Origin: PHAA01 sp034927445
Lineage (GTDB): Bacteria; Bacillota; Syntrophomonadia; Syntrophomonadales; Syntrophomonadaceae
DNA: 64,000 nucleotides
Assembly (NCBI GenBank): GCA_034927445.1
Contig: JAYFPZ010000011.1
Location: 62,001 to 126,000, forward strand
Direction: 5' to 3'
The stretch's first letter is position 1. Every line of letters starts with the position of its first letter. A program made the translations under genes and the position numbers. The notes below the pieces were generated by a model. That model searched no databases, had not been told where the DNA came from, and saw nothing but the letters and a program-made list of their open reading frames with translations. Shown here piece after piece: positions 53,340 to 61,946 of the stretch.

Positions 53340-53838
53340 TAAGGTTATATCCGCAAAGATCTTACCTTGCTAAACTCGAAAGCGCATTCATTTTGCACCG
53401 ACGCTCCCGCTATGATATTCAAGGCAAAGCGTTTTTAAAAACGCAGGGAAAATTCTATCTTAGTGATTCGGCTTTCCGCTACAGCGTCCTTGGTTATACG
53501 CCGGACAGCGTGGCAGCGATGTTAGAAAACATCGTTTATTTAGAGCTTTTACGGCGGGGATACGACGTCTGCATTGGCAAACCCGGAAATGCCGAGATTG
53601 ATTTTGTTGCGCCCGACAGGAAAACAAGCTATATATTCAGATCGCCCAGCAGATTGAGAAAAAAGAAACTGAGCAGAGGGAGTACGGCAGACTGCTCGGT
53701 ATAGCAGACAATTATCCCAAGTATATTCTGCGGACAGATGAGTTTGCGGGCGGGAATTATCAGGGTATTAAAACGAGGCACATAGCGGATTTCCTATTAA
53801 GCTCGGAATATCAATCCCTTTCGCCGATGATTATCTAG
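53340..53838 (+). pseudogene. DUF4143-type ATPase, C-terminal remnant with frameshift
   Basis: The frame from about 53340 reads YLAKLESAFILHRRSRYDI and continues through LENIVYLELLRRGYDVCIGK to EIDFVAPDRK, the C-terminal DUF4143 region of archaeal/bacterial AAA ATPases of the ATPase-DUF4143 family. After about 53630 the similarity moves to another frame (IEKKETEQREYGRLLGIADN to the stop at 53836-53838), so a frameshift is present. The N-terminal ATPase half is absent. It is a decayed remnant, perhaps left by an insertion or deletion, next to a broken tRNA gene. Confidence 0.85.
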
Positions 53839-53954
53839 CCTGCAGCTAAATTAGTCCACTTCCTTAGAGCTTCTATTACCTTTCCCCAAAATAATCGCGC
53901 GGCGGGATTTTAATGTGAACGGCAGAGTTTTTAAAGAGCGGTTAATAAAACAAA

Positions 53955-53987
53955 ACCGGCTTCCTGAATGTTTCAGCATGCCGGTAT
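53955..53987 (-). terminator. terminator after the chimeric tRNA gene
   Basis: ACCGGC and GCCGGT with an inner CTGAA/TTCAG stem lie 11 bases past the tRNA-like 3' end; the minus strand continues TTTTGTTTTATT. The presence of a terminator suggests the locus once held a working tRNA gene. Confidence 0.7.
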
Positions 53988-53997
53988 ATTGCCATGT

Positions 53998-54074
53998 TGG
54001 CGGAGAGGCAGGGATTCGAACCCCCGGCACACGGTTTAGGAAACCGTTGCTCTATCCTGTTGAGCTACGGGCGC
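53998..54074 (-). pseudogene. chimeric tRNA gene: tRNA-Arg(CCT) 5' part joined to a tRNA-Ser 3' part
   Basis: The 5' portion matches the intact tRNA-Arg(CCT) at 63741 through D arm, anticodon arm (anticodon CCT) and variable loop. From the T loop onward it reads TTCGAATCCCTGCCTCTCCG-CCA, which is a tRNA-Ser end. The acceptor strands are GCGCCCG and CCTCTCC: only two Watson-Crick pairs and one wobble remain out of seven. The T stem also has a G-G mismatch. The gene therefore cannot fold as a standard tRNA. CCA is encoded. Confidence 0.9.
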
Positions 54075-54203
54075 ATAAGATAATTATTAATAATATAACG
54101 CCAGAATTATACCGGATTTGCAGCACATTCGCAGGCTTTTAACCGCTGACATGATCTTCATTATTATTTATATACCGGCGATAAACTGCCTTTTATTTAA
54201 GAG

Positions 54204-55121
54204 TCAAATCCGGGCCTGATACAGCAGACGGTTGCCTTCCACCCAAAACCTGGCTTGCCTCCGGTTGCAGAGATAGGAAAGAACTCCCGCGATACTGCTG
54301 CTCAAGCGAAAATAGTGGTTGCGGTTGACCGGCAGGCGGTGGCGAATTATTATCTCCCTGATGATTGCTTCCGGGCTGCGGGGTTCAGCAATAATTTCAC
54401 TTACATTATTGATAATGGTGTCAAGAAGCTCCCGGTTGGCGTTCAGGGTAGCGGTAAGATCATCTGTCCGCCCCCCGTGGGAAAGATAAAGCTGCCGGTA
54501 GGGGGTTTTCTTTAAAAGCTCCAGGGTGTTCAGCTGTTGGCCCGGATCGGCCAGGTAAAGGAAAGGGTGGGCCCTTAAAATTTCCCGGGGAATCAGACTG
54601 TCTCCGGCAAACAGTACCCCGTCGGGGGTAATTATCCCCAGTTGTCCCAGGCTATGTCCGGCCAGGTCGAGTATGGCAAAGGGCTTTCGCTTAATCCGGA
54701 TTTTTCCGGGTTCAACTATACGGGTGACCCGCGAGGCTCCGGGCATAAGAAATTTACCGGTGAGAAGTTGGGGCGGGGCGGCGGAATACATGGCATAAGG
54801 ACTCAAAAGGGGGTTGTTGATAAAGGCCGCTTCAATTGCGGAGGCATATATCCGGCAGCCGGTGACGGTCTGGATAAAATGGTTGCCGCCGCAGTGATCG
54901 GCATGGGCATGGGTGTTGAATATAGCGTATACCAACCAGCCGCTGACCTCCAGCAAGGCCAGCATCTGTTGGGCCCGGGCCTGATCAGGCCCGCTGTCGA
55001 TGAGCAGGCACCGGCGGTCGTCAAATACATATACGCCTGAGCTGGCGCTATCGCTAAAGCCGGTACCGGCCGAACTGTTTTCCACAGCATAAGTGTTTCC
55101 CCTCAGATGACGCAGCTTCAC
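54204..55121 (-). CDS. MBL-fold hydrolase
   Basis: Metallo-beta-lactamase superfamily protein of 305 residues. The metal motif NTHAHADHCGG lies near residue 90, with later ligands in DLAGHSLGQLG (His), LFAGDSLIP (Asp) and LYLSHGGRTDD (His), giving a complete dinuclear site. The C-terminal 60 residues form a helical addition. There is no signal peptide. It is last in the glycine-cleavage operon, 25 bases after lplA, so may be a thioesterase or glyoxalase-like hydrolase serving that pathway, but this is only context. Confidence 0.88.
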   Translation of the reverse strand: MKLRHLRGNTYAVENSSAGTGFSDSASSGVYVFDDRRCLLIDSGPDQARAQQMLALLEVSGWLVYAIFNTHAHADHCGGNHFIQTVTGCRIYASAIEAAFINNPLLSPYAMYSAAPPQLLTGKFLMPGASRVTRIVEPGKIRIKRKPFAILDLAGHSLGQLGIITPDGVLFAGDSLIPREILRAHPFLYLADPGQQLNTLELLKKTPYRQLYLSHGGRTDDLTATLNANRELLDTIINNVSEIIAEPRSPEAIIREIIIRHRLPVNRNHYFRLSSSIAGVLSYLCNRRQARFWVEGNRLLYQARI

Positions 55122-55146
55122 CCGGTCGTCCCCCTCGATTCCTTTT

Positions 55147-56133
55147 TCACCGGCAGAACAGTTCGATCAATTCCTGCTTTTCAGCCTGGGGCAGAAAACT
55201 GCTCAAATCAATATCTTCCAGTCTGGCGCGGATTTCCTCTTCGCGATGGTTTAAACCAATCAAGGCGGCTTCCAGCTCGGCCATATCCCGGCCGCTGAAA
55301 TAATCCCCGTATATTCTGCAGCCGGTTATCGCACCACGCTTTACCTCCAGCCTCAGGTCCAGACTGCCCCAGGGGAAAATACGGGTTCTCCTGATGTTAT
55401 AAGGGGGGGAAGCGCCATAGTTCCAATGCCAGGCGGCATATTTCCCGTCCCGCAATGCTTCCGCCGCTTGCCGCTCAGGCCCGGTCAGTTGATATGCGCC
55501 CTCATTATCCTCGCTCCGGAAAACTTCCTCCCTCAGTATCTGCTTGAACTCCTCGATGCCCACCGGGGCGGACAGGTGCTCGCTGATGTTGGTAACCCGG
55601 CTGCGCACTGATTTTATGCCCTTGGAGGATATTTTTTCGGCTCCGGGATTAAGCGCCTCAACCATCGCTTCAATGTCGGTGGCAAACAAAATGGTTCCAT
55701 GATGCATGAGCCGATTCCGGTATTTGAACTGGGCATTGCCGGAAAATTTCCGACCGGCGATGGTAATATCATTCCTGCCGTTGTTCTCAGCTTCAATCCC
55801 CAGCCGCTGCAGCGCCTTTATCACCGGGCGGGTAAAGCGGACGAAGTCGCCGAAGCCGTGATTGTCCTCCAGCACAAAAGTAAAATTCAGATTTCCCGGG
55901 TCGTGATATACGGCACCGCCGCCGGACATCCGGCGCACCACCGTTATGCCCTGCCGGGTTACGTATGCCTGGTTTATTTCGTCGATGGTGTTCTGGTTTC
56001 TTCCTACTATCACCGCCGGCCGGTTCTGCCAGAGGATGAAGCAGCTCTTAAGATCGGGCAGGTTCATAACCGCATACTCTTCCAGGGCCAGGTTGAAATA
56101 GGGATCGTTGGACCGGTTGATTATTTCTTTCAC
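55147..56133 (-). CDS. lplA: lipoate--protein ligase
   Basis: Enzyme of 328 residues that activates free lipoate with ATP and attaches it to a Lys of GcvH and other lipoyl domains. The catalytic core carries RRMSGGGAVYHDPGNLNFTF (near residues 70-90), NGRNDITIAGRKFSGNAQ and HHGTILFATD, all LplA signatures; the C-terminal domain needed for activity is present. Its ATG overlaps the lpdA stop (ATGA). Its place in the gcv operon fits lipoylation of the GcvH encoded here. Confidence 0.95.
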   Translation of the reverse strand: MKEIINRSNDPYFNLALEEYAVMNLPDLKSCFILWQNRPAVIVGRNQNTIDEINQAYVTRQGITVVRRMSGGGAVYHDPGNLNFTFVLEDNHGFGDFVRFTRPVIKALQRLGIEAENNGRNDITIAGRKFSGNAQFKYRNRLMHHGTILFATDIEAMVEALNPGAEKISSKGIKSVRSRVTNISEHLSAPVGIEEFKQILREEVFRSEDNEGAYQLTGPERQAAEALRDGKYAAWHWNYGASPPYNIRRTRIFPWGSLDLRLEVKRGAITGCRIYGDYFSGRDMAELEAALIGLNHREEEIRARLEDIDLSSFLPQAEKQELIELFCR

Positions 56134-57542
56134 TCGTCCGCTCCTCTCCTGGTCGGTACTTGTTTCCGCGCCGGGGCGAGGTGAAGGGACCGGCCTTTGA
56201 CATCCTGCAAAGCTTCCTGCAAGGCTTCCGAAAGGGTAGGGTGGGGATGGATGGTCCCCGCCACTTGCGAAACTTTCATACGGTGCTGAACCAGCAAGGT
56301 CCCTTCCATGATCAAGTCGCTGGCATGGGGGCCAATGATATGCACCCCAATCACCACTTCATCCTGGTCGGCCAGCACTTTTACCATGCCGCCGGCGGCT
56401 CCCATGGTCAGAGCCTTGCCGTTGGCGGCCAACTGGAACTTGCCGCTCCGGTAGGCCAAGCCCTGCGCCCGTGCGGCTTCTTCGCTCAGCCCCACGCTGG
56501 CAATCTCCGGAATAGTAAACACACAGGCGGGTACCGCATGATAATGAACCGCGCCCTCCAGCCCGGCTATTTTTTCCACTGCCGCCCGGGCTTCTTCCGA
56601 GGCCACGTGGGCCAGCATGTGGCCGCCGATCACATCCCCGACCGCATAAATCCCTTTGACGGTGGTGCCAAAGTCTTGATCGACCTTGATAAATCCGTTC
56701 TGGTCTTTTTCTATCCCCATCTTTTCCAGCCCCAGCCCCGCGGTAAACGCCTGCCGGCCCCCGGCCGCCAGTACGATGTCGGCCGGGACCTCCAAATCTC
56801 CCCTTGGGGCGGCGACATTGAGCTGCAAAGCCCCGCCGGCTGCTTCTATCTTTTCCACTGCCACGGCGGTATGCACGCCGATCCCTTGCTTTTTGAGAAA
56901 AACCTGCAGCCGTCTGCCCAGTTCTTTATCCAGGCCGGATAAAAGCTCGGGCCTGCATTCAAAAACAGTTACCCGGCTGCCCAAAGCGTTGAATATGCAG
57001 GCAAATTCCAACCCTATGACCCCGCCGCCAATAATGGCCAGCCGGGGCGGCACCTGCTTTAACTCCAGCATCTGGTCGCTGTTCACTACTCCCGGCAGTT
57101 CAATTCCGGGAATCATGGGGGTTGCCGGTACTGAGCCGGTCGCCAGCAATATGTTCCGGCCTTTATGCTCCGCTCCGTTGACCAGGACCGTATTGCGGTC
57201 CAGCAGCGCCGCTGCTCCGTTTTCCCGTTCCACCCGGTTGGCCTGCAGCAGTTTATCGACCCCGCCCACCAGGCTGTCCACAATCTGGTTTTTGCGCCGC
57301 CAAGCCCCGGTCATGTCAAAAGATACCCGGCCCAGCTCCACATTGAGTTCCCGGCTGGTTTTTAAATCATGCATAAAGAGGGCGTTGCGGTAATAGGCCT
57401 TGGTGGGAATGCAGCCCCGGTTCAGGCAGGTTCCCCCCGCCCGGTCCTTTTCGACCAGGAGCACGCTCATTCCCAGCTGGCGGGCTCGAATGGCGGCCAC
57501 ATAGCCGCCAGGGCCTCCGCCGATGATCAAGATATCTTTCAT
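56130..57542 (-). CDS. lpdA: dihydrolipoyl dehydrogenase
   Basis: FAD- and NAD-dependent E3 component of 470 residues that reoxidises the lipoyl arm of GcvH. The FAD loop is IIGGGPGGYVAAIRARQLG, redox-active Cys39 and Cys44 lie in GGTCLNRGCIPTK, the NAD loop is AIIGGGVIGLEFA, and the C-terminal catalytic His-Glu pair is in HPHPTLSEAL. ATG 57542 lies 2 bases past the gcvPB stop. The dedicated copy within the gcv operon points to glycine cleavage rather than 2-oxoacid oxidation. Confidence 0.95.
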   Translation of the reverse strand: MKDILIIGGGPGGYVAAIRARQLGMSVLLVEKDRAGGTCLNRGCIPTKAYYRNALFMHDLKTSRELNVELGRVSFDMTGAWRRKNQIVDSLVGGVDKLLQANRVERENGAAALLDRNTVLVNGAEHKGRNILLATGSVPATPMIPGIELPGVVNSDQMLELKQVPPRLAIIGGGVIGLEFACIFNALGSRVTVFECRPELLSGLDKELGRRLQVFLKKQGIGVHTAVAVEKIEAAGGALQLNVAAPRGDLEVPADIVLAAGGRQAFTAGLGLEKMGIEKDQNGFIKVDQDFGTTVKGIYAVGDVIGGHMLAHVASEEARAAVEKIAGLEGAVHYHAVPACVFTIPEIASVGLSEEAARAQGLAYRSGKFQLAANGKALTMGAAGGMVKVLADQDEVVIGVHIIGPHASDLIMEGTLLVQHRMKVSQVAGTIHPHPTLSEALQEALQDVKGRSLHLAPARKQVPTRRGADE

Positions 57543-57544
57543 CT

Positions 57545-58996
57545 TTAGCGGTCCTCCCACCTGAGCACCGGTTTGCGAGCCGCGGTAACTTCGTCCACTC
57601 TTTTAACGGGCGCCCGTTGCGGGGCGTTAAGCAAAAGCTCGGGAGCTTCCCGGGCTTCCCAGTCTATATCCCGCATGACCCGGACAAAGTCATCCAGGCG
57701 CGCCTTGCTCTCCGTTTCGGTGGGCTCGATCATAATGGCTTCCCCGACGATCAAGGGGAAGTAAACCGTGGGCGGATGGTAGCCGTAATCGATCAGGCGC
57801 TTGGCGATGTTCAGGGTAGAAATGCCATGGGGTCGGGCCTGCTGGCGCGAACTGGCGATAAACTCGTGCTTGCACAGGCGGTCCAGGGGAATATGGTAAT
57901 TCTCCCGCAGTTGGCAGCGCAGGTAGTTGGCGTTCAAAACCGCGTGCGCGCAGGCTTCTTTTAATCCTTCCGCACCCAATGACTTGATATAGGCGTAAGC
58001 TTTTACAATCACCCCGAAGTTGCCGTAAAAGTTCTTCACCTTGCCGATGGACAAGGGGAGGTCATAATCAAAGGCATAAACGTCCGCGTTTTTAACTGCT
58101 ACCGGCCGGGGCAGAAACTCCCGGAGCGGGGCCTTTACCCCCACCGGCCCCGAGCCAGGCCCGCCCCCGCCATGCGGGGTGCCAAAGGTTTTATGCAGGT
58201 TGACGTGGATCACGTCAAAGCCCATATCGCCCGGCCGGGCCACTCCCATAATCCCGTTCAGGTTGGCCCCGTCATAATAGAGCAGCCCCCCGTCCTCATG
58301 CACGATCGCCGCGATTTCCTGAATGTCTTCCTCGAAAAGCCCCAGCGTGTTGGGGTTGGTAAGCATTAAGCCGGCCACTTCGCGATTCATTTTCGCTCGC
58401 AGATCTTCCAGATCCACCAACCCGCGCGCATCCGACTGCACCTCTACAACCTCATAACCCACTACGTTGGCGGTAGCCGGGTTGGTGCCATGGGCCGAAT
58501 CAGGGATCATCATCTTGGTTCTCCCAAAATTCCGGTGATGATTATGGTAGGCTTTTATAATCATCACCCCGGTCAATTCCCCCTGCGCTCCGGCCGCCGG
58601 CTGGAGTGAAAAGGCGTCCATGCCGGTTATCTCGGCCAGCATCTCCTGCATTTCATAATATATTTGCAGCGCCCCTTGCACCGTGTCTTCCGGCTGATAG
58701 GGGTGCAGACCGGCCAAGCCCGGCAACCGGGCCGCCCATTCGTTGATCTTGGGATTATATTTCATGGTGCAGGAACCCAGCGGGTAAAAACCGCTATCAA
58801 CTCCGTAAGCCCGGGTAGACAGTTCGGTAAAATGGCGTACCGCCTCCACTTCGCTGATTTCCGGCAAAGCGGGCGGCTCCCGGCGCAAAAACTGTGCGGG
58901 GATACTTGATTGGATTTCCTGCTCCGGCAGCTGCGCGGCGGGCAGGCGGAAGGAATTGCTGCCGGGCACATGTTTTTCAAAAATAAGTTTGCTCAT
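57545..58996 (-). CDS. gcvPB: glycine dehydrogenase (aminomethyl-transferring) subunit 2
   Basis: PLP-bearing subunit of the split P-protein, 483 residues. The pyridoxal phosphate Lys is in VNLHKTFGTPHGGGGPGSGP near residue 270, and FYPLGSCTMKYNPKINEWA near residue 70 is a further P-protein hallmark. With gcvPA it decarboxylates glycine and loads the aminomethyl group on GcvH. It starts one base after the gcvPA stop. The two-subunit form is normal for Bacillota, while proteobacteria have a single chain. Confidence 0.96.
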   Translation of the reverse strand: MSKLIFEKHVPGSNSFRLPAAQLPEQEIQSSIPAQFLRREPPALPEISEVEAVRHFTELSTRAYGVDSGFYPLGSCTMKYNPKINEWAARLPGLAGLHPYQPEDTVQGALQIYYEMQEMLAEITGMDAFSLQPAAGAQGELTGVMIIKAYHNHHRNFGRTKMMIPDSAHGTNPATANVVGYEVVEVQSDARGLVDLEDLRAKMNREVAGLMLTNPNTLGLFEEDIQEIAAIVHEDGGLLYYDGANLNGIMGVARPGDMGFDVIHVNLHKTFGTPHGGGGPGSGPVGVKAPLREFLPRPVAVKNADVYAFDYDLPLSIGKVKNFYGNFGVIVKAYAYIKSLGAEGLKEACAHAVLNANYLRCQLRENYHIPLDRLCKHEFIASSRQQARPHGISTLNIAKRLIDYGYHPPTVYFPLIVGEAIMIEPTETESKARLDDFVRVMRDIDWEAREAPELLLNAPQRAPVKRVDEVTAARKPVLRWEDR

Positions 58997-58997
58997 C

Positions 58998-60311
58998 TTA
59001 TTTACCTCCCAAAACTGCTGCCAGCCGGTCTATTTCCTCCTGGTTCCGCTTCTCCGTAAAAGCCAGCAGGAGCGCGTCCTCCAGTTCGTAGCCGCCGATT
59101 ATCCCGTTCTCCAGCAGCCGGCGATTGGCGGCTGCTGGGTTCTCGATTGCAACCGCAAACTCGCAAAAATAGGGCTGCCGGTACTTCAATTCCAGCCCCG
59201 CCAGCTTAAGCTGCCGCTCCGCATAGCGGGCCAGGCCATGGCTGCGGGCGGCTATCTCCTTCAGCCCCCGCTCGCCCACAAAAGTCAGATACATGCTGGC
59301 CGCCAAGGCGCACAGGGCTTCGTTAGAGCAGATATTGGAGGATGCCTTTTCCCGCCGGATGTGCTGTTCACGGGCCTGCAGGGTCAGAACATAAGCCCGC
59401 CGGCCGTCCAGATCGGCAGTCTGCCCCACGATCCGGCCCGGGATTTTACGCATCAGGCTCTTGCCGGCCGCGAAAAAGCCCAGGTAGGGTCCGCCAAAGC
59501 TCAAACTACCGCCCAGCGGCTGTCCTTCCCCCACCGCGATATCCGCCCCCCATTCCGCCGGGGATTTTAACCAGGCCAGGGAAACAGGCTCCACGGTCAT
59601 GATAAACAGGCCCTGGTGGTCATGAACCGCCTGGGCCAGGGCTGAGCCGTCTTCCATGATGCCGTAAAAATTGGGCTGCTGAATAACCGCCGCCGCGGTT
59701 TGGCGGTCCACCACCCTGGCCATGGCGTCTATATCGGCGGTTCCGTCCCGGCTGGGCACCAGCACCACCTGCAGGCGGTTGGAGAGGGCGTAGGCCTTTA
59801 ATATCTCCAGGTACTCGGGATGAACCGTATCGGATATAACCACTTTGTTTTTTCCTTTACCGCTCACGCAGGCCAGGTTGCAGGCCTCGGCCAGGGCGCT
59901 GCCCCCGTCGTACATGGAGGCGTTGGCGACCTCCATTCCAGTCAGCATGCAAATCATGGTCTGGTACTCGAAGATGGACTGCAATATCCCCTGGCTGATT
60001 TCTGCCTGATAGGGAGTATAGGCGGTGTAGAACTCGGAACGCAGGAGCAGTTGCTCCAGAGCTGCCGGTATGTAGCGGTCATAAGCGCCTGCGCCCAGGA
60101 AACAGGGGTAATCCTCCGTGCTCAGATTGCGGGCCGCCAGTTTTCTTAGCTGGTTGCGCAGTTCCATTTCCCCCATGCCGGAGGGCAGATTCAAACCCTT
60201 TTTTATTTTTAATTCATCTTTAATGTCGCTGAATAATTCTTCACAACTGTGCAGTCCCATGGTTTTTAGCATTTCGTCCACTATTGCCGGTGGATTGGGC
60301 GTATATTTCAT
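58998..60311 (-). CDS. gcvPA: glycine dehydrogenase (aminomethyl-transferring) subunit 1
   Basis: Partner subunit of the split P-protein, 437 residues, with the same fold as GcvPB but no PLP Lys. Recognisable parts are FLGAGAYDRYIPAALEQLL, FYTAYTPYQAEISQGILQ and ICMLTGMEVANASMYDGGSA in the first 130 residues, and SNICSNEALCALAASMYLT later. It lies between gcvH and gcvPB. Nothing odd is seen. Confidence 0.96.
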   Translation of the reverse strand: MKYTPNPPAIVDEMLKTMGLHSCEELFSDIKDELKIKKGLNLPSGMGEMELRNQLRKLAARNLSTEDYPCFLGAGAYDRYIPAALEQLLLRSEFYTAYTPYQAEISQGILQSIFEYQTMICMLTGMEVANASMYDGGSALAEACNLACVSGKGKNKVVISDTVHPEYLEILKAYALSNRLQVVLVPSRDGTADIDAMARVVDRQTAAAVIQQPNFYGIMEDGSALAQAVHDHQGLFIMTVEPVSLAWLKSPAEWGADIAVGEGQPLGGSLSFGGPYLGFFAAGKSLMRKIPGRIVGQTADLDGRRAYVLTLQAREQHIRREKASSNICSNEALCALAASMYLTFVGERGLKEIAARSHGLARYAERQLKLAGLELKYRQPYFCEFAVAIENPAAANRRLLENGIIGGYELEDALLLAFTEKRNQEEIDRLAAVLGGK

Positions 60312-60326
60312 TGCTTTCTCCCCTTG

Positions 60327-60716
60327 CTAATCAAGCGTTGCGCAGAATTCCGCGTAGGCTTTGGCGTCCATGAGTTTTTCCAGTTCGCTGCCGCCGGTCA
60401 GTTCAATAAGTGCAATCCAGCTGGCATAACAATCCTGGTTTAAAAGCTCGGGTGCTGTCTCCAGTTCCTCATTTACTTCGAGGATGGTGCCACTGGCCGG
60501 GCTGAACAGCGAAGCTACCGCTTTTACCGATTCAATCACGCCGATGGCTTCACCCTCCGCCACGCCGGCCTCGATCTCGGGCAGTTCCACATACACGATG
60601 TCTCCCAGTTGGTGCTGGGCATAATCGCTGATCCCAACCCGGCCTATCTTCCCTTCCACGCTGATCCATTCATGCTCGTCCGTATAAAGCAAGCCTTCCT
60701 TTATATTCACCGTCAT
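60327..60716 (-). CDS. gcvH: glycine cleavage system H protein
   Basis: Lipoyl carrier protein of 129 residues that shuttles the aminomethyl arm between P, T and L proteins. The lipoylated Lys65 is in IGVIESVKAVASL, and YTDEHEWISVEGKIGRVGIS plus the ELPEIEAGV segment are typical. AGGGATGACGG-type leader bases precede the ATG. It sits between gcvT and gcvPA; lplA downstream probably lipoylates it. Confidence 0.96.
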   Translation of the reverse strand: MTVNIKEGLLYTDEHEWISVEGKIGRVGISDYAQHQLGDIVYVELPEIEAGVAEGEAIGVIESVKAVASLFSPASGTILEVNEELETAPELLNQDCYASWIALIELTGGSELEKLMDAKAYAEFCATLD

Positions 60717-60800
60717 CCCTCCGTTAGAATTTTTGAATCAATTAAAAAATGCTTGGCGTTTCCATTTTTCCTGATGGGATTTCATACCTTCGCCTTTCTA

Positions 60801-61904
60801 CTATTGTTTAGATTTGGTTTTTTTCTTGTAGAATATGTCCTCTCCGACCACCGCTTTGACCGGTTGGCCGCGGATAATAATATCGATTTCCGTCCCCGGC
60901 CGGCTGTGTTCAATATTTATCAAGGCCAATCCAATCGGCTTCTTGAAAGTGGGTGCGTGCAGCCCGGTGGTTACATGGCCGATGCCAACTCCGTCTTTTT
61001 GGACCTCATAATGAACGCGCGGAATTCCTTTACCCAGCATGCTGAATTCAACCTGCTTCCTTTTCAACCCCGCTTCTTTTTGTTTTATCAAAGCGGCCCG
61101 GCCAATAAAATCGTCTCCATTTAACTTTACAAAAAATCCCAATCCCGCTTCCAGCGGAGTAATGTCCCGGGCTAGCTCCTGCCCGTAAAGGGGGAGCTTG
61201 GCTTCAAAGCGCAGGCTGTCCCGGGCTCCCAGCCCTACCGGGCTCACCTCTTCCCCGCCGGCCTCTAAGATGGCTTCCCATATCAATGGGGCCTGGGCCG
61301 GCTCTGCATATATTTCAAAGCCGTCCTCCCCGGTATAGCCGGTGCGGGAAACAATACTTTTCGCGCCCGCAACTTTTACCGCCGGATTGAACCGGAAGAA
61401 CTTAATGCTCTCCAGATCGGTGTCGCATATTTTCTGCAGGATTTCCTGGGCTTTGGGGCCCTGCAGGGCCAGTTGGGCATACTGCTCGGACACATTTTCA
61501 GCAGTCACCCCTTGGATAAGTTGTTCCTGCATCCAGGCAAAATCCTTTTCCACATTGGCGGCATTGATTACCAGCAGATATTTTTGCGTATGGAAGCGGT
61601 ATACCAGCAGGTCATCCACCACCCCCCCGTCGGGGTAGCACATCAATGCGTAGAGGGCCTGAAAATCCTGCATGCCTTTTACATCATTGCAAACCAGATG
61701 CTGGACATAGTCCTCGGCCTTTTCCCCGGTCACAAGGACCTCGCCCATATGCGACACATCAAAAAGTCCGGCCTTTTCACGCACCATGTTATGCTCTCTG
61801 ATTATCCCCCGGCCCTCATATTGAACCGGCAGTTCCCAGCCGCCAAAGTCTATCATTTTTCCCTTATTTTTCAGATGCATTTGATACAACGGGGTTTGTT
61901 TCAT
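60801..61904 (-). CDS. gcvT: glycine cleavage system T protein (aminomethyltransferase)
   Basis: Tetrahydrofolate-dependent enzyme of 367 residues that releases ammonia and makes 5,10-methylene-THF. It begins TPLYQMHLKNKGKMIDFGGW, shows DVSHMGEVLVTG and the folate-site region VGLGARDSLRFEAKLPLYGQ, with the catalytic Asp in the SRTGYTGEDGFEIY stretch nearby. Start ATG 61904 is taken at the family start; AAGGAGG lies 11 bases upstream. It follows purC by 42 bases and leads the gcv genes. Confidence 0.95.
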   Translation of the reverse strand: MKQTPLYQMHLKNKGKMIDFGGWELPVQYEGRGIIREHNMVREKAGLFDVSHMGEVLVTGEKAEDYVQHLVCNDVKGMQDFQALYALMCYPDGGVVDDLLVYRFHTQKYLLVINAANVEKDFAWMQEQLIQGVTAENVSEQYAQLALQGPKAQEILQKICDTDLESIKFFRFNPAVKVAGAKSIVSRTGYTGEDGFEIYAEPAQAPLIWEAILEAGGEEVSPVGLGARDSLRFEAKLPLYGQELARDITPLEAGLGFFVKLNGDDFIGRAALIKQKEAGLKRKQVEFSMLGKGIPRVHYEVQKDGVGIGHVTTGLHAPTFKKPIGLALINIEHSRPGTEIDIIIRGQPVKAVVGEDIFYKKKTKSKQ

Positions 61905-61946
61905 GTCATGCCGTACCTCCTTTTTCACCATAATTAAATGCTTTTA

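Noticed and set aside
53998..54074. functional tRNA-Arg(CCT)
   Set aside because: The acceptor strands do not pair and the 3' half is from a tRNA-Ser, so it is listed as a chimeric pseudogene.
56160..56942. 260-residue open frame on the plus strand
   Set aside because: It is antisense to lpdA, whose FAD, NAD and redox motifs are intact; its own translation has no recognisable domain and is a GC-driven shadow.
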